Source: Aulosira sp. FACHB-615 (GTDB taxonomy: Bacteria > Cyanobacteriota > Cyanobacteriia > Cyanobacteriales > Nostocaceae). Taken from it: a stretch of 64,000 bases of DNA. Positions 1-6,717 of the stretch are shown piece after piece (the first letter of the stretch is position 1; each line of letters opens with the position of its first letter). Made by a program: the position numbers and the translations under genes. Below the pieces are notes generated by a model that did not search any database, had not been told where the DNA came from, and saw only the letters and a list, made by a program, of their open reading frames with translations. Location: contig NZ_JACJSE010000003.1 in assembly GCF_014698045.1 (NCBI RefSeq), positions 186,001 to 250,000 of the forward strand. The letters are read 5' to 3'.

Positions 1-59
1 CGCCGCATGAATTTTATAATTTTGTCAACATCTCAGTTAATTCTAATTCTACAAAGCTT

Positions 60-1343
60 ATGAACCCTGCCCTAACGAAAATTGGCGCTCAAATGTCCAA
101 CCTCACTGGTGTACGAGCGATTATGAAGGACATTGTAGAAACGTTGCAGGCGAGTCAGGGGCAGGAATTAATTAATTTAAGTGCGGGAAACCCGTTGATT
201 TTGCCAGAGGTGGAACAGTTGTGGCGGGATGCAACGGCAGAACTGTTGGCGAGTTCGGAATATGGGGAAGTGGTTTGTCGCTATGGTGCAAGTCAAGGTT
301 ATGCGCCGTTAATTGAAGCGATCGCTAATGACTTCAACAAACGCTATGGTTTAAACTTAACCTCTCGCAATATCTTAATTACTCCCGGTAGCCAAAGCCT
401 TTATTTCTACGCGGCAAATTCCTTTGGTGGTTCCGCCAGCAATGGGGAATTGCGCCAAATTGTTTTACCACTCAGTCCCGACTACACAGGCTATGGCGGC
501 GTGTGTTTGCAACCAGAGGCGTTAATTGCATACAAACCAACGCTGGATATAGACGCAGCTAACCACAAATTTAAATATCGCCCTGATTTTAGCCAATTGG
601 CGGTGTCAGAACAAACTGGTTGTATTATCTTCTCCCGTCCATGCAACCCCACTGGTAACGTCCTCACAGCCGATGAAGTCAATAAAATTGCTGCCCTCGC
701 GGCAAATTACAATGTACCTGTGTTGATTGATTCTGCTTACGCGCCCCCTTTCCCGGCGTTGAACTTTACAGAGATGCAGCCGATATTTGGGGACAATATT
801 ATTCACTGTATGAGTTTGTCGAAAGCAGGATTACCAGGGGAACGTATTGGTGTTGCTATTGGTGATGAAAAGTTAATTCAAGTTCTCGAATGCTTCCAGA
901 CAAACTTGTGTATTCATGCTTCTCGTTATGGACAAGCGATCGCCTCTCGTGCGATCAACTCCGGTAAACTAGTAGACATTGCTGCAACAGTCATTCGTCC
1001 TTTTTACCAAAACAAATTTGCAGTTCTAGAAACTACTCTAGATGCTGCTATGCCTAAAGATTTACCTTGGTTCCTCCACCGTGGTGAAGGCGCAATCTTT
1101 GCATGGTTATGGTTGAAAGATTTACCCATCACTGATTGGGAATTTTACCAAGAACTCAAAAAAGTCGGGGTAATTGTGGTTCCTGGTAGTACCTTCTTCC
1201 CTGGTTTACAAGAAGAATGGTCACACAAACACCAATGTTTACGCATTAGCTTAACAGGCAGTGATGCTGAGATTGTAGCTGCTATGCAACGTCTCGCCAA
1301 AGTCGCCGAGCAAGTTTATCAGCAGGCGGCGGTGAGTGCGTGA
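60..1343 (+). CDS. avtA: Valine-pyruvate aminotransferase (PLP-dependent, class I/II)
   Basis: A 427-residue fold-type I aminotransferase that would move the amino group between valine or alanine and their keto acids in the cytoplasm. The PLP Schiff-base lysine is K255 in the motif SLSKAGLPGERIG. Upstream lie the cofactor-binding segments SRPCNPTGN and LIDSAYAPPFP; the C-terminal domain ends with the substrate-arginine motif LRISLTG. Length matches the AvtA family. Start is the ATG at 60; little upstream sequence is visible and no clear ribosome site, so it could begin earlier. It stands alone, followed by a repeat-filled gap. Substrate choice among branched-chain and aromatic amino acids cannot be decided from sequence. 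Confidence 0.8.
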   Translation: MNPALTKIGAQMSNLTGVRAIMKDIVETLQASQGQELINLSAGNPLILPEVEQLWRDATAELLASSEYGEVVCRYGASQGYAPLIEAIANDFNKRYGLNLTSRNILITPGSQSLYFYAANSFGGSASNGELRQIVLPLSPDYTGYGGVCLQPEALIAYKPTLDIDAANHKFKYRPDFSQLAVSEQTGCIIFSRPCNPTGNVLTADEVNKIAALAANYNVPVLIDSAYAPPFPALNFTEMQPIFGDNIIHCMSLSKAGLPGERIGVAIGDEKLIQVLECFQTNLCIHASRYGQAIASRAINSGKLVDIAATVIRPFYQNKFAVLETTLDAAMPKDLPWFLHRGEGAIFAWLWLKDLPITDWEFYQELKKVGVIVVPGSTFFPGLQEEWSHKHQCLRISLTGSDAEIVAAMQRLAKVAEQVYQQAAVSA

Positions 1344-1386
1344 GAATTAGGGAGTTGGGAGTCGGGAGTGGGGAGTCGGGAAGAGG
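1344..1386. repeat. Short tandem repeat tract (GGGAGT type)
   Basis: Immediately after the aminotransferase stop, a G-rich tract is built from near-identical 7-mers such as GGGAGTC and GGGAGTG. It is the reverse complement of the ACTCCCC tracts seen at 1650, 11.4 kb and 62.9 kb, and belongs to the same short tandem repeat family. Confidence 0.7.
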
Positions 1387-1390
1387 GCTA

Positions 1391-1586
1391 CAGTGTATAC
1401 ACAAGGCGCAATTTGTGTATTGAAACCATATCCCGCCTAGAACTAAAGTTCCAGGCTCATAGCAAAAGTCCACGCTTCGTGGACTGGGTTTTTCCTTGAG
1501 TCCTCTTGAGAGGACTTGCGCTAAGAGACTCGGAATTTATTCCGAGGCGGGACAGGGATACCACACGAAGATTTTTTTGTACACCG
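1391..1586. mobile_element. TA-flanked, hairpin-rich miniature element (MITE-like)
   Basis: A 196-bp non-coding block flanked by TA dinucleotides (1389-1390 and 1587-1588) with imperfect terminal inverted repeats, CAGTGTATACACAA on the left and CGGTGTACAA read inward from the right. Inside, TCCCGCCT (1431-1438) pairs with AGGCGGGA (1545-1552) and encloses four hairpins: 1440-1451, 1467-1485 (8-bp stem AGTCCACG), 1499-1516 (8-bp stem) and 1529-1546 (8-bp stem). TA duplication and end structure resemble non-autonomous IS630/Tc1 elements. It ends 27 bp before rimM and probably forms part of its leader. Family assignment is inference. Confidence 0.6.
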
Positions 1587-1613
1587 TAGACACTAGGAGA
1601 AGAATAATCACCA

Positions 1614-2228
1614 ATGACCAAAAAACCGAAGAATCAAAAAACTGAAAAAAAATCCCAACTCCCAACTCCCAACTCCCCACTCCCCAATTTAGATGATTGG
1701 TTGGCAATTGGGAAAATTGTTGCGCCTCAAGGGTTGGCTGGGGAATTACGAGTTTATCCAGAAACGGATTTTCCTGAACGCTTTGAAGAACCGGGAACAC
1801 GTTGGTTATTGCGTCCTGGCCAAACAGAACCGCAACCAATAGAATTATTGGATGGGCGTTATTTGGAAGGAAAAAACTTGTATGTGATTAGCATAGCTGG
1901 TGTAGACAATCGTAACCAAGCTGAGGAATTGCGTGATTGTCGGTTATTTGTGCCGGCAAGCGATCGCCCCGAATTAGGCGAAGATGAATATCATGTTGTG
2001 GATTTAATTGGTTTGGAAGTTTTCTTACAAACATCCGGTGAATTGTTGGGGAAAGTGGTAGATGTCATCCCTGCTGGTAATGATTTACTGGAAGTGGAAT
2101 TACTCAATCATGAAAAAGCCAACAAAAAAGTTTTAATTCCCTTTGTCAAAGAAATCACACCAGTGGTAGATATAGCATCTCGGCGCGTGGAAATTTTACC
2201 ACCACCGGGTTTACTGGAAATCAATTAA
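1614..2228 (+). CDS. rimM: Ribosome maturation factor RimM
   Basis: RimM helps assemble the 30S head by binding S19 during 16S rRNA processing. The conserved N-terminal barrel starts at residue 30 (LAIGKIVAPQGLAGELRV) and the PRC-barrel follows (EDEYHVVDLIGLEV, then IPFVKEITPVVD and the terminal ILPPPGLLEIN). The 204-residue product has about 28 extra N-terminal residues. They are encoded partly by an ACTCCC heptamer tract (about 1652-1685) and read as QLPTPNSPLPN. ATG 1614 has AGGAG about 14 bp upstream, rather far; the only other candidate is a TTG inside the conserved domain. The 3' end overlaps the convergent kinase gene by 18 bp. Confidence 0.93.
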   Translation: MTKKPKNQKTEKKSQLPTPNSPLPNLDDWLAIGKIVAPQGLAGELRVYPETDFPERFEEPGTRWLLRPGQTEPQPIELLDGRYLEGKNLYVISIAGVDNRNQAEELRDCRLFVPASDRPELGEDEYHVVDLIGLEVFLQTSGELLGKVVDVIPAGNDLLEVELLNHEKANKKVLIPFVKEITPVVDIASRRVEILPPPGLLEIN

Positions 2229-3215
2229 AGATTGGCTTTCTTCTAACTGCTGGGTTGCGCCGCCTGGTTGCGAAAAAACTAACGTTGTTAGTCCGACTGC
2301 TAACATTCCCAACCCAGCTAAGGCTAACATCGCTGTACGTTTTTTCAACTTGATTGCAGCCAGTAAAATTTCAATGACAGAAGCCTTACCCGTAACAGGA
2401 ATTGATTTGAGTGCAGCTAAAGCTGTTGCTGCATTTGAATAACGGTTTTTCCAGTTAGGTTGTACCATCGTCCATAACCAAGACCGAAAACTAGGATGGA
2501 GATAATTTGCTAATTTGGGAAATTGTAAACCACCATAACCAATATTCACTGTTTGGGTATTGGTGAGTAAGCAAATCAATGTTGCGCCAACACTATATAA
2601 ATCTGAAGCTGTTGTCAAAGCATAACCAAACTGTTCTTCTGGGGGAAGAAAACCAGGAGTACCAGCAGATAAGGTAGTGAAAGCGATTTTGGCATTTTGT
2701 TGGCGAGCCAAACCAAAATCAACTAAATAAGCATTGAGTTGTTCGTCAACTAAAACATTTTCTGGTTTAATATCCCGATGAATAATTGGGTCAATTTGTT
2801 GTTGCAAATAAACCAAAATTTCTAAAAGTGAGATGGCTATCTGCTTAACTTCCGTCGGAGAAAAGTTATATTTTGCCCCCAAAGGTACAGCATTTTTATA
2901 CTCTAGAATTAGATAAAAATTCTTTGAGGTTGCAAAAGAATTTATGTAGCGGGGAATACGGGGATGCTGGAGTTTTTGCAGGATAGCAATTTCACGTTCG
3001 TAAGCTTTTGAACCTGACCAATCAGTAGTTTCATGGGCAAGATTGAACTCTTTGATGACTACTGGTTGTTGAGATTTACAGTCAGTTGCAAGATAAGTAA
3101 TACGTTTATCTGCGTGATTACGTCCCAATTCTCGAATCACTCGATAGCCTTGCACAGAAAAATAGGGATGGTGAATTACGGGAATTGTCCCTTTATTACG
3201 CACATCAAGCTCCAT
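2211..3215 (-). CDS. Membrane-anchored serine/threonine protein kinase
   Basis: A Hanks-type kinase of 334 residues with all main catalytic elements: ATP lysine K55 (VVIKEF), catalytic loop HRDIKPENVLV with D148, DFGLA with D167, and activation-segment end GTPGFLPPEEQFG. The glycine loop is degenerate (ELGRNHADKRITYLA). One transmembrane helix lies near the C-terminus (about 290-312), leaving a short outer tail, so the kinase domain should be cytoplasmic. I chose ATG 3215 because AGGTGG stands 6 bp upstream; the longer reading from 3251 begins with TTG. No sensor repeats (PASTA, WD, TPR) follow. The stop overlaps convergent rimM. Confidence 0.88.
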   Translation of the reverse strand: MELDVRNKGTIPVIHHPYFSVQGYRVIRELGRNHADKRITYLATDCKSQQPVVIKEFNLAHETTDWSGSKAYEREIAILQKLQHPRIPRYINSFATSKNFYLILEYKNAVPLGAKYNFSPTEVKQIAISLLEILVYLQQQIDPIIHRDIKPENVLVDEQLNAYLVDFGLARQQNAKIAFTTLSAGTPGFLPPEEQFGYALTTASDLYSVGATLICLLTNTQTVNIGYGGLQFPKLANYLHPSFRSWLWTMVQPNWKNRYSNAATALAALKSIPVTGKASVIEILLAAIKLKKRTAMLALAGLGMLAVGLTTLVFSQPGGATQQLEESQSLIDFQ

Positions 3216-3285
3216 TACACACCACCTGAGTTTGATTTGGTCAAAGTGCAATCAAAATAAAAGGTACTCACCCGGTAAATAAAGT

Positions 3286-3348
3286 ATGAAGGATGAAGTA
3301 TGAAGTCTGAAATTAACACTTTAGACTTCACACTTCATACTTCACACT
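3286..3348. repeat. Inverted repeat between kinase and hydrolase genes
   Basis: A repetitive TATGAAG/TGAAGT tract is followed by its complement CTTCATACTTCACAC, separated by a short AT-rich loop. The transcript could fold into a long imperfect hairpin. It lies downstream of the minus-strand hydrolase gene and before the kinase gene, so it may end or attenuate transcription there. Confidence 0.5.
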
Positions 3349-4232
3349 TGTGTTAACCAATTGATCATTTGGGTGTTGACAATATCTGGAACTTCATCGT
3401 GGGGACAATGACCGGCGTTAGGAATGGGAACAATTTTGATATCTTTGCCATTCTCACGCGCCTCTTCGTAAATCTTCGCCCCTGTAATGGGTGTCCAAGG
3501 GTCATCAGCGCCCCAAATCACTAACAAAGGACGTTCGACTTTGGGTAAAAGTTCCTCTGGGCTAGGGCCTGGCGGCGCTGTCAGGATGGAAGCAAATACT
3601 TGTTGCGCTCCTGGGTCGCAAGAAGGTGTATAAAGTAAATCAACTAATTCATCAGTAACAGCAGCCCGGTTGCGGTAAACTTGATATAAAGTGCGGCGAA
3701 TTTGAGATTTTTGGCGGATGCGATTAAAGACAAATTTACCAGTTAAAGGCGATCGCACCACACGATTAAAAGTCGCCATCACAATACGTAGTGGTGGGTT
3801 CAATTCGTGGGGACGATGACTTAAACCACCTGCTGAGTTAATTAACACCCCAGCCGCACTAATTTCAGGATGTTCTGTTAATACTATCAAGCTGATCAGT
3901 GCGCCAATGGAGTTACCAATAAATACCGCAGGTTCTTGAATATGCGCCGTCCAAAAATCTTTGAGTAATTCTACCCAGATTTCTACACAGTAATTTAATG
4001 GTGGTTTATCAGAACCGCCAAAACCCAACAAATCTACAGCATATACCCGATAACCAGCCTCGGCTAACACCGGGATATTTTTCCGCCAATGTCCAATAGA
4101 AGCCCCAAAACCATGCGCTAAAACCAAAGGCTTACCCGTACCCATGACGGTATATTGAATTTTATGCCCCTGCCAAGTCCAAATAAATTTTTCTAAATCG
4201 ACTGATGGTAGTTGCTGGGTGGTTAAGGTCAT
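3342..4232 (-). CDS. Alpha/beta-fold hydrolase
   Basis: A 296-residue alpha/beta hydrolase with an intact triad: nucleophile S108 in GNSIG, acid in WGADDPW (D243/D244) and H275 in NAGHCPHDE. The oxyanion motif HGFGASIGHW is at 40-49 and the cap lies between about 135 and 215. No signal peptide, so cytoplasmic. The layout resembles cyanobacterial and plastid hydrolases of the pheophytinase/epoxide-hydrolase-like group, but substrate cannot be read from sequence. ATG 4232 is preceded by AGGAAT. It is transcribed toward the kinase gene, 126 bp away. Confidence 0.85.
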   Translation of the reverse strand: MTLTTQQLPSVDLEKFIWTWQGHKIQYTVMGTGKPLVLAHGFGASIGHWRKNIPVLAEAGYRVYAVDLLGFGGSDKPPLNYCVEIWVELLKDFWTAHIQEPAVFIGNSIGALISLIVLTEHPEISAAGVLINSAGGLSHRPHELNPPLRIVMATFNRVVRSPLTGKFVFNRIRQKSQIRRTLYQVYRNRAAVTDELVDLLYTPSCDPGAQQVFASILTAPPGPSPEELLPKVERPLLVIWGADDPWTPITGAKIYEEARENGKDIKIVPIPNAGHCPHDEVPDIVNTQMINWLTQV

Positions 4233-4468
4233 TATTAAGATTCCTAAACTATTACTTTATATAGTAAAGTCTAGAGAATTACCGTGTAATCGTGGATATG
4301 TGACTTCATGAATTATTCAAGCAGGCGCTCATTTTGAGGATAATACGTACTATTTTGAACAAATTTTGGGCAAAAAATCTAATTTTACGTATTTTTACTA
4401 TTAAAATTTTGCTAGTACATATATATTATTAAAAACGCTGCTTTTCATAATGCTTATTATTTGGCAAT

Positions 4469-5224
4469 ATGTCAGAAATTACTAGTTCAGGTAAAAAACT
4501 TTACAGTCTTCTTAAAGAAGCTTGGGATGAAGATGAAAGTAACCACACACAGAAAAAAGTATGGGCTAAAAACATCTGGGCTAAAGTGCTAGGAGCAGAT
4601 GCTTCTAGCAATACTGACATATCCGCAAAACTTGGACAATTAATAGTACTGTTAAATGATGTAAAAAATGACATCCAATCTTTAGAGATTCCCAATAAGG
4701 ATAAATTTTTAAAGGCACTAGATAAAATTCAAGTGCTTATTTTAAGCAAAAATATGCTTGATGATGAATGGTTTAGTATTAAAGGAAAAATAACTGAAGA
4801 AACTTTAGATTTGATCGATGCTTGTGGAGATTTATTAGCAGCCAAATCTAATAAACTAATAGAAGTTTTACCACATGATTTAGAAAAATTGCAACAAGAA
4901 ATTAGGAAATTACAAGATAATATTCGTGACTCAGCTATAGATAAAGAAAGTAAAATTTTCCTTATTAATGAACTTAGAAAAATTGAAGATTCAATTATTT
5001 GTTACAGAATTAGAGGTTCAAGCGGTCTTTCAAAAGCGAGTGAAGAAGTTAGTGGAGGAATACTTATGAAGTATTCCAACATGTCAAAAAAAGTCTGTGA
5101 TGAAGCATTAAAAGTTATAAACATAGCAATAAAAACTAATAGTATGGTTAGTGTAGGCGAGAGGATATCCAAGCTACCTGAAAGCTTAAAGGAATTGCTG
5201 CCACTTCTCCCACCAGGGAACTAA
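4469..5224 (+). CDS. Uncharacterised helical protein
   Basis: I do not recognise this 251-residue protein. It is rich in Lys, Glu, Leu and Ile, has no signal peptide or membrane segment, and looks almost all-helical, with a coiled-coil-like stretch at about 130-170 (LEKLQQEIRKLQDNIRD). A short proline-rich end (LLPLLPPGN) closes it. The coding DNA is more AT-rich than its neighbours and lacks an obvious ribosome site before ATG 4469. It lies between core genes and a region of antitoxin/Uma2 genes, so horizontal arrival is plausible. The function is unknown. Confidence 0.7.
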   Translation: MSEITSSGKKLYSLLKEAWDEDESNHTQKKVWAKNIWAKVLGADASSNTDISAKLGQLIVLLNDVKNDIQSLEIPNKDKFLKALDKIQVLILSKNMLDDEWFSIKGKITEETLDLIDACGDLLAAKSNKLIEVLPHDLEKLQQEIRKLQDNIRDSAIDKESKIFLINELRKIEDSIICYRIRGSSGLSKASEEVSGGILMKYSNMSKKVCDEALKVINIAIKTNSMVSVGERISKLPESLKELLPLLPPGN

Positions 5225-5252
5225 ACCCTACTACCATTTCCCTAAATATACA

Positions 5253-5280
5253 AGGTTGGGTGGAGCAGAACAAAACCAAC
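5253..5280. repeat. GGTTGGGT...ACCAAC dispersed hairpin repeat
   Basis: A short palindromic intergenic repeat with GGTTGGGT at the left and the complement AACCAAC at the right. Related copies occur at 8878-8911, 15711-15745 and, inverted, 18096-18125. Confidence 0.5.
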
Positions 5281-5314
5281 ATTAATATTATTTGCTATCA
5301 ACGGATGCTTTAGT

Positions 5315-5356
5315 GCGATCGCTCGTGCGTTACTTCGTTAACTAAAGTAGGCGATC
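5315..5356. repeat. Dispersed HIP1-containing repeat, copy A
   Basis: Starts GCGATCGCTCGTGCGTTAC and ends CTAAAGTAGGCGATC. A diverged copy of about the same length lies at 5670-5712, so the two copies bracket the HicB-like gene. Copy A abuts the broken reading frame 5346-5438. Confidence 0.55.
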
Positions 5357-5438
5357 ATATTTAGAAAGAGGTATTCAACGAGTACTGAAAAAGTTGGAAG
5401 AACTCGAAAAACTTGCAAACGAGGAAGATGAGGAATGA
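5346..5438 (+). pseudogene. Possible 3' remnant of a gene upstream of hicB-like gene
   Basis: An open frame without a start codon ends in TGA at 5436-5438, overlapping the next gene's ATG by ATGA, the usual arrangement of translationally coupled genes. Its last 25 residues read like a real helical C-terminus (RGIQRVLKKLEELEKLANEE, then DEE). Upstream the frame is cut by a stop and by repeat copy A. I read it as the tail of a partner gene truncated by repeat insertion; a very short intact gene from a non-ATG start is the alternative. Confidence 0.4.
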
Positions 5439-5665
5439 TCTATCACTACAGCATGGTGATTCAATGGTCACAAGAGGATCAACTTTTCTTGGTTCACTTG
5501 CCTGAGTTTCCCTGGCAACAATTTCATACTCATGGTAGGACTTACGAGGAAGCTGCCAAAAATGGTCAGGAAGTAATTGAAGCTTTTGTAGAAATGCTGA
5601 TGGAAGATAATATCCCACTGCCAGAACCCCGAATGCTGCCTACAAAACCGTTGCAAGTAGCTTAA
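5435..5665 (+). CDS. HicB-family antitoxin-like protein
   Basis: A 76-residue single-domain protein with the HicB half-RNase-H-like fold: alternating strands MVIQWSQEDQLFLVHLPEFP followed by the HGRTYEEAAKNGQEVIEAFVE helix. In HicAB systems HicB neutralises the HicA mRNA interferase. No HicA gene is adjacent; upstream there is only a fragment sharing an ATGA overlap. There is no C-terminal DNA-binding helix, so it is the short version common in cyanobacteria, often found alone. Repeats flank it on both sides. Confidence 0.75.
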   Translation: MIYHYSMVIQWSQEDQLFLVHLPEFPWQQFHTHGRTYEEAAKNGQEVIEAFVEMLMEDNIPLPEPRMLPTKPLQVA

Positions 5666-5669
5666 TTAA

Positions 5670-5712
5670 GCGATCGCTCGTGTGTGACTTTATTAGCTAA
5701 AATAGGCGCACT
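5670..5712. repeat. Dispersed HIP1-containing repeat, copy B
   Basis: Starts GCGATCGCTCGTGTGTGAC and ends CTAAAATAGGCGCAC, matching copy A (5315-5356) over about 42 bp with roughly ten differences. It begins 4 bp after the HicB-like stop codon. Confidence 0.55.
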
Positions 5713-5785
5713 ACTGCTTCTTCATATAATTTCAGCCAAAATGCTATTTTTAAGCTAGTTACAGTTGAGTTGAGGTCTTTTGTCT

Positions 5786-6517
5786 ATGACCATTTCTAGT
5801 AACCAACTCAAAACCGAAATATTCTATCCCGATTCCGACGGCAAACCAATGGCGGAAAGCGACCCAGCACGCGATTATTTAATTTATGCAGTAGAAGCGT
5901 TAGATATTTATTTCCAAGCACGTAGTGATATTTATGTGTCAGGAAATCTGTATATATACTATAAGCAAGGTATTCCGAGTGCTGTAATTGCGCCCGATGT
6001 GTTTGTTGTCTTTGGGGTGGAAAAGAAAAAACGCTCTAGTTACAAAGTCTGGCAAGAAGGTGGTAAAGCGCCTAACTTTGTTTTAGAAATTACCTCTGCA
6101 AGTACCCAAGAAAATGATGAGGAAGATAAACCCCAAAAATATGCTTTCTTAGGTGTACAGGAGTACTTTCAGTATGATCCCACCGGTGATTATCTCAAGC
6201 CACAACTGAAGGGTTCTCGGTTGGTACAAGGCAAATATCAATCTCTGACACCTAACTTTTTACCAGACGGCGTGCTGTCAATTCACAGTGAAGTTTTGGG
6301 TTTAGACTTGAGACTAATTAATGGTGAATTACGCTTTTTTGATCCCCAAACAGGGCAGAAACTTTTGAGTCATAAAGAAACAGAACAAGCGCGTCAACAA
6401 GCTGAACAAGCACGGTATGACGCAATACCAAAATTATTAGATTTGGGGTTAAATGTAGAACAGATAGCCAGTGCGTTGAATTTACCGATAGATGAAGTGA
6501 CTCGTTTGATGTCATAA
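5786..6517 (+). CDS. Uma2-family (DUF820) putative restriction endonuclease
   Basis: Uma2 proteins are PD-(D/E)xK-fold putative nucleases greatly expanded in cyanobacteria; their biological role is unsettled. The core motifs are visible: IAPDVFVVFG (catalytic Asp strand), APNFVLEITSAST (Glu), then DKPQKYAFLGVQEYFQYDP. The C-terminus adds a Gln/Ala-rich helix (EQARQQAEQAR) and a small helix-turn-helix-like end (LLDLGLNVEQIASALNLP) seen in many family members. A TTG at 5780 is in frame, but ATG 5786 has GAGG about 10 bp upstream and is preferred, giving 243 residues. No partner gene is adjacent. Confidence 0.88.
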   Translation: MTISSNQLKTEIFYPDSDGKPMAESDPARDYLIYAVEALDIYFQARSDIYVSGNLYIYYKQGIPSAVIAPDVFVVFGVEKKKRSSYKVWQEGGKAPNFVLEITSASTQENDEEDKPQKYAFLGVQEYFQYDPTGDYLKPQLKGSRLVQGKYQSLTPNFLPDGVLSIHSEVLGLDLRLINGELRFFDPQTGQKLLSHKETEQARQQAEQARYDAIPKLLDLGLNVEQIASALNLPIDEVTRLMS

Positions 6518-6717
6518 GGGAGATAAGGGAGAGAGGGATCGGTAAATTATTTAGGATTGCTCTATTTTGTGAACACATCTTCAAAGAGTAGGCGATCGCA
6601 CTATTGTTAAGTAATCCAAATTATTTGTAGAAGTGTTAATTTCATCTGCACAACGGGATTAATAAGTCAAGGGAATTTACATTCTCTTCACTTACTCACC
6701 GATTGGTATGGTGTGAG

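Noticed and set aside
2211..3251. Longer kinase reading from a TTG at 3251
   Set aside because: ATG 3215 has an AGGTGG ribosome site at 6 bp; the upstream 12 residues resemble no kinase N-terminus.
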